From positions 1 through 11,453 of the forward strand of contig CAAFWT010000051.1 of assembly GCA_900766785.1 (NCBI GenBank): a DNA stretch of 11,453 nt, written 5' to 3'. A program made the translations under genes and the position numbers. Shown in pieces: positions 1 to 6,934 of the stretch. The notes under the pieces were generated by a model, which did no database searches, had not been told where the DNA came from, and saw nothing but the letters and a program-made list of their open reading frames with translations. Position 1 is the stretch's first letter. Each line of letters opens with the position of its first letter. Source of the DNA: an uncultured Paraprevotella sp. Lineage in GTDB: Bacteria; Bacteroidota; Bacteroidia; Bacteroidales; Bacteroidaceae.

Positions 1-29
1 ATGGCGAACAAAAGTGATGAAGTCAGGAC

Positions 30-47
30 ATAGAGGGAAGGGATTCC
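30..47 (+). repeat. Short motif shared with the right end of the window (copy 1)
   Basis: The sequence CATAGAGGGAAGGGATTCC spans about 29-47 here. It recurs as CATAGAGGAAGGGATTCC at 11319-11336, identical apart from one missing G. Both copies lie in intergenic DNA, 11.3 kb apart and in the same orientation. It may be a piece of a dispersed intergenic repeat; two copies of this length are weak evidence. Confidence 0.3.
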
Positions 48-66
48 AGAAAAGGCATCTTTTCCC

Positions 67-126
67 GCACGTACTTGCAGGGACGGTTGCACGTACTTGC
101 AGGAACGGTTGCACGTACTTGAGGAA
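67..126 (+). repeat. 22-bp tandem repeat, about 2.7 copies
   Basis: Units start at 67, 89 and 111. Each begins GCACGTACTTGCAGG and continues with RACGGTT. The first two units are full length and differ at one base (G or A at unit position 16). The third matches for 11 bases, loses one C, matches a few more bases and then runs into an A tract. The unit length is not a multiple of three, which argues against a coding repeat. Each unit contains the overlapping palindromes ACGT and GTAC. The repeat lies about 140 bp upstream of the phosphoesterase promoter. Its function is unknown; it may be a protein-binding array or a dispersed Bacteroidales intergenic repeat. Confidence 0.85.
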
Positions 127-264
127 AAAATGCAGGTTTAAGGGATTTCGAAAGAAAGCGGGCTTATGACAGATGATATGGAGAGTACGCACCTTCAGAA
201 ACGGCACCACACCATCATGGAGAACTTTTCTTCCTGTAACAAAAGAAAAGTCTATCTGGAAACG

Positions 265-292
265 TTTATCTGTCAAACAATCCGTAATTTTG
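265..292 (+). promoter_or_regulatory. Bacteroidetes-type promoter for the phosphoesterase gene
   Basis: TAATTTTG at 285-292 is a perfect match to the -7 consensus TAnnTTTG. TTTA at 265-268 is a one-mismatch candidate for the -33 TTTG, with a spacing of 16 bp. Transcription would start near position 299. That is downstream of the ATG at 294, so translation would have to begin at the ATG at 324. Confidence 0.6.
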
Positions 293-308
293 TATGAGAA
301 TAGACATT

Positions 309-314
309 AAGGAG
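309..314 (+). promoter_or_regulatory. Shine-Dalgarno sequence that fixes the phosphoesterase start
   Basis: AAGGAG lies 9 bases upstream of the ATG at 324. Bacteroidetes genes often lack such a site, so its presence is notable. It supports the start at 324 over the in-frame ATG at 294. Confidence 0.55.
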
Positions 315-323
315 AGACTATCT

Positions 324-1298
324 ATGACTAACCACATCAACCGAAGAGGATTCCTCAAGAGAGCTACAAGTGCAGGTGTTCTGCTGGCTGTATCCCAACT
401 GCCAGCACAAGCTGAAGATATGCCACAGGTGTTCCCCAACCGAGGCAATTTTGAACGCCTTTCCCTGGCTTATGCAATAATCGAGATAGGATTAGAAAAA
501 CCATTCTCTGTTCTGCACATCTCCGACACACACCTTACAGCAGCCTATCCGCACGAGGGAGAGAAGAAACAGGCCCTGCGCGAGAAACGTACCAAGACAT
601 TCGGAGGCAGACAAGAGGAAGCTCTGAGAGACTCTCTGGCATGGGCCAAAGATCATGTGGATTATGTACTTCACACGGGAGATTTGATTGACTGGCAGAG
701 TGAAGCCAATCTCGACCTGGTACGCAAATACCTGGGAGACGGGATGATAGGAAGTATGGGCAACCATGAATTCTCACCCGATATGTGGCTGAGTGATCCC
801 AAAGAAGAGCACTCAGAAGCATTCAAAGACCAGAGCAGACAGAAACTTCAGGATGCCTTTCCTTATGACATCAGTTTCCAAAGTCAGATAGTTAATGGTG
901 TGAATTTCATCTGTCTTGACAATGTCTATGGGACAGTTACCCCACACCAAGTGAAACTCTTCAAGAAGGAGGTACAGCGTGGACTCCCCATCGTACTCTG
1001 CATGCATGTACCCTTCTATACCGACAACCTCTGGCGAGCCAACCTGCGATTCTGGAAAAAGTACTTGGCATCCGATATCAACGATGCCACATACCGACCC
1101 ACAGGAGATTATCTGACACAACAGGGAGACAAGACAACAAGTAAGTTTATCAGTTATCTCAAGCAGGAGCCTCTGCTCAAGGCCATCCTCTGCGGTCACA
1201 TGCACATTACCATAGAGGAAGAGTTCTCTCCCACCGCACGTCAATATGTGGTAGCCGGCAACTTCCTGTTCCACGGCCGGGAGGTACTGTTTGTCTGA
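324..1298 (+). CDS. Exported metallophosphoesterase (calcineurin-like)
   Basis: A 324-residue calcineurin-type metallophosphoesterase, a family that hydrolyses phosphomono- or diesters using a two-metal centre. All the expected motifs are visible in order: DTH (D68, H70), GDLID (119-123), GNHE (146-149), the histidine of MHVP (H228) and GHMH (291-294). Hence the enzyme should be active. The N-terminus carries a twin-arginine signal, NRRGFLKR (residues 6-13), then a hydrophobic stretch and a probable AQA cleavage site near residue 30. It is therefore probably exported folded to the periplasm by the Tat system. The start at 324 is preferred over the in-frame ATG at 294 because that codon sits within the promoter and because AAGGAG precedes 324. 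The gene converges on the next one with only 20 bp between stop codons. The substrate cannot be inferred from sequence; a phosphatase or a nucleotide/phospholipid phosphodiesterase are both possible. Confidence 0.9.
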   Translation: MTNHINRRGFLKRATSAGVLLAVSQLPAQAEDMPQVFPNRGNFERLSLAYAIIEIGLEKPFSVLHISDTHLTAAYPHEGEKKQALREKRTKTFGGRQEEALRDSLAWAKDHVDYVLHTGDLIDWQSEANLDLVRKYLGDGMIGSMGNHEFSPDMWLSDPKEEHSEAFKDQSRQKLQDAFPYDISFQSQIVNGVNFICLDNVYGTVTPHQVKLFKKEVQRGLPIVLCMHVPFYTDNLWRANLRFWKKYLASDINDATYRPTGDYLTQQGDKTTSKFISYLKQEPLLKAILCGHMHITIEEEFSPTARQYVVAGNFLFHGREVLFV

Positions 1299-1318
1299 CG
1301 GGACTCTTTTTTAGAGAT

Positions 1319-2422
1319 TCAATTCCGAACGAACTTCTTTCCATTTCTGATGTATATTCCCTTGCCTAGGCGAGACACCATACGGCCAGCAAGGTCATAA
1401 CAGTCATCGGAAACAGATGATTGCGTGGGGGTATCTATGACCGAAGGTAAGGGACGCGTGGGGATGATGATGGGATTGCTGTCATAACCCTCTATCAAAT
1501 GCAAGTCCTGAAATCCGGCCACCTCCGTCGAACTCTCCCCTATCCAGCCACAATGCTGAAAGAGTGCGCTCACCACTCTTATATAATGGATTTCCTTCAG
1601 GTCCACATGTCTGCCATCCTCATCCACAGCCCAATCGATATCAAAGGTGGAATAGTCATCGGTATTGAGCGAAGCATCCACATAGCCATAAGCATCCTTG
1701 GCATAGCGATACAGAGTCCACATCATTCCATTCCCGGAATAGTCAATGGCATTGTTGGGAAGTCGGCCACCAGTAAAGGTCAGTTGGTCCTCCTGTTCCC
1801 ATGCAGGCCAGAAGGATTGCCTATGAGAGGCCACCTTCATATGATAGCCTGAGGAATCTCTGCGCACACCATCGGCATCGGTCCATGTAGCATCCCATCT
1901 CAGATATTGATCATATGAGGAGAAAGGCAATTCATGAGCGCCTGTCTCCGCCGTAGGTTTATAATAGGTAATGGTGAAATCATGCTGTTCTGTGGTATAA
2001 TACTCGCTTCCTGCAAGTTCATACCATCTGCAGCTGGCCACATCCTCACCCACTCCTACATATACAATTCCCGGCTCGAAACTGCCTCCGATGGTCTCAT
2101 TGCCATACACAGGATCACTTTGGGCATAATAGGAATTACCCATAATCCGTATGTCCGAACCAGTCTTGTTCTGTATGGGATGATCAAATTTGACGGTCAC
2201 ATAACCGCCAAATGAGCCCAGATGTACAAGACCCTCCTCCTGTAAGGCTTCTGTTGCCTGCAGGCAAATCTGTTCGTGTGTCATCCCTTCGCTGTATTCT
2301 GGCAATACATTCACAAACTGCCCAGGTGCAGGATGATATTCCACCACACTCACATGCTGTGACTGAGCAAGAGAAGACATATAGAAAAGATAGAACGCAA
2401 GGGCGCTGAAAAATCTCGTCAT
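1319..2422 (-). CDS. Secreted Bacteroidales cell-surface protein with T9SS-like C-terminal tail
   Basis: A 367-residue secreted protein of unknown function. A signal peptide (residues 1-20, ending SSLAQ) is followed by a mostly beta-rich body with the segments PGQFVN (33-38), LGSFGGYVTVKFDHPI (68-83), EPGIVYVG (116-123), WYELAGSEYY (133-142) and GWIGESSTEVAGFQDLHL (292-309). I recall this motif order from a Bacteroidetes surface-protein family often annotated as a cell surface or PKD-domain protein and sometimes found in corrinoid-uptake loci; this is from memory. The last 27 residues, YDLAGRMVSRLGKGIYIRNGKK and the final FVRN, resemble the C-terminal tails common on Prevotella secreted proteins, related to type IX secretion sorting domains. 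The first ATG is at 2422; a TTG three codons upstream is less likely as a start. No transporter gene is adjacent, so a role in cofactor binding is only a possibility. Confidence 0.75.
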   Translation of the reverse strand: MTRFFSALAFYLFYMSSLAQSQHVSVVEYHPAPGQFVNVLPEYSEGMTHEQICLQATEALQEEGLVHLGSFGGYVTVKFDHPIQNKTGSDIRIMGNSYYAQSDPVYGNETIGGSFEPGIVYVGVGEDVASCRWYELAGSEYYTTEQHDFTITYYKPTAETGAHELPFSSYDQYLRWDATWTDADGVRRDSSGYHMKVASHRQSFWPAWEQEDQLTFTGGRLPNNAIDYSGNGMMWTLYRYAKDAYGYVDASLNTDDYSTFDIDWAVDEDGRHVDLKEIHYIRVVSALFQHCGWIGESSTEVAGFQDLHLIEGYDSNPIIIPTRPLPSVIDTPTQSSVSDDCYDLAGRMVSRLGKGIYIRNGKKFVRN

Positions 2423-2494
2423 ATAGAACAAAAATATTTTTTATATCATGAAAATAATAGGAGACATCTCCCTCATTGAGACAAATTGGCAACA

Positions 2495-2502
2495 CAAAGA
2501 TA
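2495..2502 (-). promoter_or_regulatory. Candidate -7 element for the surface protein gene
   Basis: On the minus strand this reads TATCTTTG, a perfect TAnnTTTG match 72 bp upstream of the ATG at 2422. I find no convincing TTTG -33 element at the expected distance. The predicted 5' UTR is about 65 nt, too short for a cobalamin riboswitch, and contains a small GGAG/CTCC hairpin at 2460-2471. Confidence 0.4.
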
Positions 2503-2543
2503 CGAAATTATCGGAGAAGACGATATATTTAATACTTATTCTC

Positions 2544-2572
2544 TTCTGTTAACAAAATTTGACTTACCTTTG
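2544..2572 (+). promoter_or_regulatory. Bacteroidetes-type promoter for the lipoprotein / outer-membrane pair
   Basis: TACCTTTG at 2565-2572 matches the -7 consensus exactly. A degenerate -33 element (TTCTG, 2544-2548) lies about 16 bp upstream. Transcription would begin near 2579 and leave an AT-rich 5' UTR of about 30 nt with no Shine-Dalgarno sequence, as is usual in Bacteroidetes. It is divergent from the candidate promoter at 2495-2502. Confidence 0.6.
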
Positions 2573-2609
2573 TTAAAAGATTAGATTTTAATTATAAAAG
2601 AATTACTGA

Positions 2610-4487
2610 ATGGAATTTATCAACGGCTACAAAATGCGTCTGACAGATCTCAGACACAGCTTCAAGCAGAACAACGTCTGTAAGAAAATCAGGATAGCAT
2701 CTTCTATCCTTATCTTAAGTTCAGCCTCCATGCTACCCACGGCATGTATTGACAAGTCCTATGATGCTACCGATGTGGACCTGACTATAGGACTCGGGAG
2801 CGATGGTCTAAAGATTAAATTGGGCAATACGGAGAAGATTTATCTCAATGACATCATAGAGACTGACGACAATGTCAAGACAGATAACAACCACTGTTTT
2901 TATCTGACCGAGAATGGTACTGCAGACATTTCCTATCAGGTGGAAAAACTCTCATCCACTATTGACAAGATAGCAAGAGTGAAATGTAAATACCGCGTTC
3001 TGAGTTGGAACTCCAATCTGTGGGAGCAACTGGGTTTCCAGCAGGGCACAGAGATTACCGTGCCGGCAGGATATACGCTACACGGTACGGCTGAAGGAGA
3101 GAATCAGAGCGATTATAGTACAGATAACATAGAGCCAGGAATCAAACGTATCACACGTGTGTATCCGCACAACTTCGGTGCAGAACTCATAGTGAGTATG
3201 TTGAACAGCGAAAACGTACATGTTGACATAGAGAAAATCCAAGACTTCACCATCACCATCCCCAAGTATGCACATATAAAAGAGGTACCTAAAGGATGGA
3301 AAGTGGACGGCAACAAACTCACCTATCCTGGCTACTTGAACTTTGATACCGACGAGAAGTGCATCTGCAAGATAGACATTGACTACATCGACCTGAAGGA
3401 AGAAGGCATTCCCGTTGATGGCAAAGTGACATTGAGCCAGGAAATGACACGTGTGGGCATGAAGGGAACTGTCTACTTTAAGGCTAAGGACAGTTTCGTG
3501 ATGAAGGACGGTGATTATGCCGACATCCTGCTGGATCTTTGTTTCAACAACGATGGAGAAATTTCAGTGGACAGCATTCGAGGCATCTTTGATCCGGAAA
3601 TCCGTCCGGAAATAGAGCCCATCAGCATCTATGACAAGATGCCGGATTTTCTCAGAAACGAGGACACACGCTTGGAGTTAGAGAATACCACCATCAAGTT
3701 CCAGGCGGGCCTCCAGAGCATTCCCTTGGACCTGCAGGTGGGAGCCACTCTCACATCAGTCAAGAACGGACAGAAGGCATGGAGCCAGGAGGTGACTCTG
3801 CCTCAGGTGTTAATGAAAAGCGGACGTCAGTCCACAGCCTATTATCATCAGTCGGCCAACAAGCCCTATGATCCTGAAGGGGAGATACCTGCAGATGCCA
3901 TCGTGCAGCAAGTGCCTGACTTAGGCAAACTGATAGAGCGAATCCCCGACCAGATTCTGGTGGACATGAAAGGCCATAAGGTGTCACTGGCTCAAAGTGA
4001 AGGCAACATCATCATGGGAAAGACATACCGTAGCCAGGTGAAGTACAATGTCTTCATACCTCTGGTGGCAGAAGAGGGATTCTGTATCGCTTATCGGGAT
4101 ACCACCAACAGCATAAACAGCGACCTGGAGGACATACAAGCTTCGGGTATCCGCTTGAAAACCACCATTGAGAATACCATTCCTCTGAGCCTGACTCTGA
4201 ACGTAAAGGCACTTGATATCTATGGAAGAGAGATGCCTGGCATACACTTCACACAGGCAAAAGCTCAGGCAGGAAAAGGAGAAACAGCCACGCCCGTAAA
4301 GTCTGACATCATCATGGAAGCCAGTCTGGACAATCCCGAGGACCTGCAGAGGGTGGACCGATTCGTCTTTGACATCAAGGCCGAACAGGATTCCAAGCAA
4401 ACCATATCTCTGACTTCGCAGCAATACCTCCGACTCACAGAGATTCGTCTGCAACTGACAGGTAAAATCATCATGGACATGAACTGA
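2610..4487 (+). CDS. Large Bacteroidales lipoprotein of unknown function
   Basis: A 625-residue predicted lipoprotein. A basic n-region (KKIRIA, residues 25-30) and a hydrophobic segment precede LPTAC with the lipidated cysteine at C46. An acidic stretch (DKSYDATDVD, 48-57) follows the cysteine, consistent with a lipoprotein export signal for the cell surface in Bacteroidetes. The mature part begins with VDLTIGLGSDGLKIKLGNTE (56-75), a pattern I recall from uncharacterised Bacteroidales lipoproteins that pair with outer-membrane proteins. The rest is beta-rich with alternating hydrophobic residues and no recognisable enzyme motif, so a stack of beta-sandwich domains is likely. The first ATG (2610) is used here; an ATG at 2634 would also leave an intact signal. 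The next gene starts 95 bp downstream on the same strand with no promoter that I recognise, so the two probably form an operon. Function unknown. Confidence 0.8.
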   Translation: MEFINGYKMRLTDLRHSFKQNNVCKKIRIASSILILSSASMLPTACIDKSYDATDVDLTIGLGSDGLKIKLGNTEKIYLNDIIETDDNVKTDNNHCFYLTENGTADISYQVEKLSSTIDKIARVKCKYRVLSWNSNLWEQLGFQQGTEITVPAGYTLHGTAEGENQSDYSTDNIEPGIKRITRVYPHNFGAELIVSMLNSENVHVDIEKIQDFTITIPKYAHIKEVPKGWKVDGNKLTYPGYLNFDTDEKCICKIDIDYIDLKEEGIPVDGKVTLSQEMTRVGMKGTVYFKAKDSFVMKDGDYADILLDLCFNNDGEISVDSIRGIFDPEIRPEIEPISIYDKMPDFLRNEDTRLELENTTIKFQAGLQSIPLDLQVGATLTSVKNGQKAWSQEVTLPQVLMKSGRQSTAYYHQSANKPYDPEGEIPADAIVQQVPDLGKLIERIPDQILVDMKGHKVSLAQSEGNIIMGKTYRSQVKYNVFIPLVAEEGFCIAYRDTTNSINSDLEDIQASGIRLKTTIENTIPLSLTLNVKALDIYGREMPGIHFTQAKAQAGKGETATPVKSDIIMEASLDNPEDLQRVDRFVFDIKAEQDSKQTISLTSQQYLRLTEIRLQLTGKIIMDMN

Positions 4488-4582
4488 TGACGACTGACAT
4501 ATACTCTATAGGTACACACACATCAGAGAACAACATAACAGATTAAGAACGCGATTACAAAGATAATATACTCAGAACAAAC

Positions 4583-6007
4583 ATGAGACACAAGATAACT
4601 GCCCTTACGGCCATACTGGTGACGTCTTTGGCCCTTTCTACACGCACGTTTGCCCAAGAAATGCGTACCACATATTTCATGCAAACATCTGATTTGCGCC
4701 ACGAGATGAACCCCGCTCTACTGGATCATGCATACATGTCCATGCCCTTGTTAGGAAACATCAACATAGGTACCACGGGCAACTTTGGAGCCAAGACGTT
4801 TATCTTCGACATGCAACCCACATGGCAAGGATATGGAACAGACGGACATACCCGCACCACCTTCATGCACCCCGATGTGGGTGCCAGCGAATTCCTCAAC
4901 GGACTGAAGGACAACAATCGCCTGAACGTCAACTTCAAGTATCAGATATTCAGTTTTGCCTTCAAGGCTTTTGGAGGATTCAACTCTGTGGAGGCCAACG
5001 TACGTTCCAATACCAGCGTCAATCTGCCTAAGTCACTCTTCGAATTCATGAAGACGGCAGGCGACAAGACTGACTACGACATCTCCAACCTGGGTGCACG
5101 CTCCGAGACCTTTGCTGAGATAGGACTGGGACACAGTCACAAGATAAACGAGAAGTGGACTGTGGGTGGCAAGGTGAAGGTACTTGTGGGGGGTGCCTAT
5201 GCATATGCCAACGCCGAACAGATGCATCTGCATCTCGATGAGGACTACTGGCGCATCACTGGCAACATAGCTGCAGAAGTAGCCGTCAGCGGACTGCAGA
5301 TGAAAGTGAATGAGCATGCAGACCCCGAGAACCCAAACCGCTATGAGGTGGATGATGCCGAATTTGATTTCAAGGGCATCAACAACTTGGGAGCCGCCTT
5401 TGACCTGGGAGCCACATGGAAACCAATTGACCATCTCACCGTGAGTGCCTCTGTCACCGATTTGGGTTTCATCAAATGGAAACAAAGCCAACAAATGTCC
5501 TCCACCAGTGAATGGACTTTCGACGGATTCGATGAAGACATCTATGTAGGAGGTGATGAGGAAAACAGCGCCTCACTTGACGACCAGTTTGAGAGCATGG
5601 GAGATGATCTGGAGGACGTCTTCACTGTTTATTATGATGGTGCCCAGACAAAGAGACATGCATTGGCAGCCAACATCCACCTGGGTGCCGAATATGCGCT
5701 TCCCATGTATGACCGTCTGCGCTTTGGATTCCTCTATACCAGTCGTTTGGCAGGCATACACTCCTGGCATCAGGGCATGCTCTCTGTCAACATACGTCCC
5801 GTCAAGTGGTTCGAACTCTCTCTGAGCGGCTCTGCTGCCTCAAGCGGAGTATCAGGCGGCATGGCACTGGACCTGCACGCCAAGAGATTCAACTTGTCCC
5901 TGGGTACCGACTGCTTCATCAGCAAGATGGACAAGAATGGCATTCCCCTTCAGAAGGCAAACAACAATGTCTACCTGGGCATCAGTTATCCATTCTCAAA
6001 AATATAA
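4583..6007 (+). CDS. DUF5723-like outer-membrane beta-barrel protein
   Basis: A 474-residue predicted outer-membrane protein. It has a signal peptide (residues 1-24, ending RTFA) followed by RTTYFMQTSDLRHEMNPALL (28-47), then PLLGNINIG (55-63) and FLNGLKDNNRLN (about 106-117). These match, from memory, the N-terminal pattern of the Bacteroidales DUF5723 family. The body alternates aromatic and polar residues as transmembrane strands do, and it ends with a barrel-like strand, VYLGISYPFSKI. A strongly acidic segment at about 313-346 (rich in DDE, with GGDEENSASLDDQ) probably forms an extracellular or periplasmic loop. The gene follows the lipoprotein gene by 95 bp with no visible promoter, which suggests the two products form an envelope complex. 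Whether it transports, anchors or assembles something is unknown. The call to this family is from pattern memory only. Confidence 0.8.
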   Translation: MRHKITALTAILVTSLALSTRTFAQEMRTTYFMQTSDLRHEMNPALLDHAYMSMPLLGNINIGTTGNFGAKTFIFDMQPTWQGYGTDGHTRTTFMHPDVGASEFLNGLKDNNRLNVNFKYQIFSFAFKAFGGFNSVEANVRSNTSVNLPKSLFEFMKTAGDKTDYDISNLGARSETFAEIGLGHSHKINEKWTVGGKVKVLVGGAYAYANAEQMHLHLDEDYWRITGNIAAEVAVSGLQMKVNEHADPENPNRYEVDDAEFDFKGINNLGAAFDLGATWKPIDHLTVSASVTDLGFIKWKQSQQMSSTSEWTFDGFDEDIYVGGDEENSASLDDQFESMGDDLEDVFTVYYDGAQTKRHALAANIHLGAEYALPMYDRLRFGFLYTSRLAGIHSWHQGMLSVNIRPVKWFELSLSGSAASSGVSGGMALDLHAKRFNLSLGTDCFISKMDKNGIPLQKANNNVYLGISYPFSKI

Positions 6008-6010
6008 CAG

Positions 6011-6067
6011 ATGAGTCCTGAAGGCATCGCACCCTACAGCAGGGGACTTACTCATGACAGCTTTTTT
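6011..6067 (+). terminator. Possible terminator of the lipoprotein / barrel operon
   Basis: ATGAGT (6011-6016) can pair with ACTCAT (6050-6055). Alternatively, AGTCCTG (6014-6020) can pair with CAGGGGACT (6040-6048) with a two-base bulge. A run of six T residues follows at 6062-6067. It begins 4 bp after the stop codon of the barrel gene. The loop is long and the gap between stem and T run is 6 or more bases, so this is a weak terminator call. Confidence 0.35.
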
Positions 6068-6077
6068 CGTGGATTGT

Positions 6078-6109
6078 ATTGCCTAAATGGAAATAAATGA
6101 CTACTTTTG
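6078..6109 (+). promoter_or_regulatory. Candidate promoter for the nth leader or a small RNA
   Basis: TACTTTTG at 6102-6109 is a perfect -7 match. ATTG at 6078-6081 is a partial -33 element, 20 bp upstream. The predicted start near 6116 lies about 109 nt before the nth start codon, with a strong hairpin in between. Confidence 0.5.
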
Positions 6110-6115
6110 TGCAGA

Positions 6116-6198
6116 ATGTTTTTAGATGAAACATATCTAAGGTAAAAAGGCAGGGGGGAAGACGTTTTCTTTTTTTGACGTCTCCCCCTTATATTTTT
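6116..6198 (+). ncRNA. Candidate small RNA or nth leader with two stem-loops
   Basis: The putative transcript would start after the -7 element at 6102-6109. The first stem pairs TTAGAT (6122-6127) with ATCTAA (6135-6140) over a 7-nt loop. The second stem pairs GGGGG and AGACGT (6154-6165, one bulged A) with ACGTCTCCCCC (6178-6188) over a pyrimidine-rich 12-nt loop. A U-rich tail, TTATATTTTT, follows. This fits either an independent small RNA of about 80 nt or a transcription attenuator in the nth leader. No known RNA family is recognised. Confidence 0.3.
6154..6198 (+). terminator. Strong hairpin with U-rich tail upstream of nth
   Basis: An 11-bp stem with one bulged A, five of its pairs G-C at the base, is followed by TTATATTTTT. 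This is the best intrinsic-terminator shape in the window. It ends 27 bp before the nth start codon, so it terminates either readthrough from the upstream envelope operon or a short transcript from the promoter at 6102-6109. Confidence 0.55.
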
Positions 6199-6224
6199 CA
6201 ACCATAAAGTGCATACGTCAAACG

Positions 6225-6860
6225 ATGAGAAGGAAAGAGTTATATGAGAAAGTGACCACATACTTTCAGCAAGCAATGCCCGTGGTGCAGACCGAACTTC
6301 ACTATGAGAACCCATTTGGTCTGCTCGTGGCAGTCATACTGAGTGCCCAGTGTACCGACCGCAGGGTGAACATGGTCACTCCACGTCTGCTGCATGACTA
6401 CCCCAATGCCGAAGCCATGTCCCATGCCACACCCGAGGTCATCTACGATTACATCAGCAGCATCTCATATCCCAACAACAAGGCTCGTCATCTGGTGGGA
6501 ATGGCCACCATGCTGCATCGGGAATACAATGGTGAGGTGCCATCCACCATTGAGGCACTCACACGTCTGCCGGGTGTAGGTCGCAAGACAGCCAACGTCA
6601 TACTGAGCGTCATCTTCCATCAGGCGGCCATGGCTGTCGACACCCATGTCTTTCGTGTCAGTCACCGCTTGGGACTGGTGCCTGCCTCATGCACAACACC
6701 CTTGAGTGTAGAGAGAATGCTCACCCGCTATTTCCCGGCAGAGGTAATCCATGATGCTCACCACTGGCTCATCCTCCACGGCAGATATGTATGCACAGCC
6801 ATCAAGCCCCATTGTTCCCAATGTGGATTGCAAGATATTTGCCCGAGAAAATTAGTTTGA
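6225..6860 (+). CDS. nth: Endonuclease III (DNA glycosylase / AP lyase)
   Basis: A 211-residue endonuclease III, the base-excision repair enzyme that removes oxidised pyrimidines and cleaves the abasic site. The length equals that of the E. coli enzyme. The helix-hairpin-helix motif LPGVGRKTANVIL (115-127) contains the catalytic lysine K121, and the catalytic aspartate is D139 in VDTHVFRV. Four cysteines at 190, 197, 200 and 206 (C-X6-C-X2-C-X5-C) form the family's [4Fe-4S] cluster site. All catalytic features are present, so the enzyme should be active. There is no Shine-Dalgarno sequence. Its 3' end overlaps the -33 element of the pgk promoter, so nth and pgk are tightly packed but probably separately transcribed. 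The upstream leader contains a strong hairpin that could attenuate expression. Confidence 0.97.
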   Translation: MRRKELYEKVTTYFQQAMPVVQTELHYENPFGLLVAVILSAQCTDRRVNMVTPRLLHDYPNAEAMSHATPEVIYDYISSISYPNNKARHLVGMATMLHREYNGEVPSTIEALTRLPGVGRKTANVILSVIFHQAAMAVDTHVFRVSHRLGLVPASCTTPLSVERMLTRYFPAEVIHDAHHWLILHGRYVCTAIKPHCSQCGLQDICPRKLV

Positions 6861-6884
6861 TTTGCGAAAAATGGCATACCTTTG
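6856..6884 (+). promoter_or_regulatory. Bacteroidetes-type promoter for the pgk operon
   Basis: TTTG at 6856-6859 and TACCTTTG at 6877-6884 are perfect -33 and -7 matches with 17 bp between them. This is the best promoter in the window. The -33 element overlaps the stop codon of nth (6858-6860). Transcription would start near 6891, giving a 5' UTR of about 44 nt before the pgk ATG at 6935. Confidence 0.75.
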
Positions 6885-6934
6885 CACATAGCAATATCAA
6901 GGTGCATATACACGAATTTGTTAAATACATTATT

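Larger units (their letters stand above)
1..293. other. Non-coding left-end region upstream of the phosphoesterase gene
   Basis: I see no supportable gene here. A short frame starting at base 1 stops at 31-33, and another frame open from base 2 to 168 gives a basic, low-complexity product that runs straight through a tandem repeat, so I do not call it. The region contains a 22-bp tandem repeat (67-126), a short motif at 30-47 that recurs near the right end of the window, and a promoter at 265-292. The stretch 127-264 shows no structure I can name. Confidence 0.6.

Noticed and set aside
1..168. Reading frame open from base 2, or a short peptide from base 1
   Set aside because: The longer frame runs through a non-coding tandem repeat with a period that is not a multiple of three, and its product has no motif. 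The shorter one is only ten residues.
1299..1318. Bidirectional terminator between the convergent genes
   Set aside because: There is a six-T run at 1307-1312, but the only stems are about 4 bp, too weak to support a call.
2450..2482. Eleven-codon upstream frame in the leader of the surface protein gene
   Set aside because: It is short and has no ribosome site or regulatory codons that suggest a leader peptide.
2432..2570. Cobalamin riboswitch upstream of the surface protein
   Set aside because: The leader is only about 65 nt and lacks the conserved B12-box GCCACTG, so there is no room or signal for one.
4558..4581. Minus-strand TATCTTTG promoter in the gap before the DUF5723-like gene
   Set aside because: The candidate -33 is only 12 bp away and the transcript would run antisense through the lipoprotein gene; a match of this kind is expected by chance several times in a window this size.
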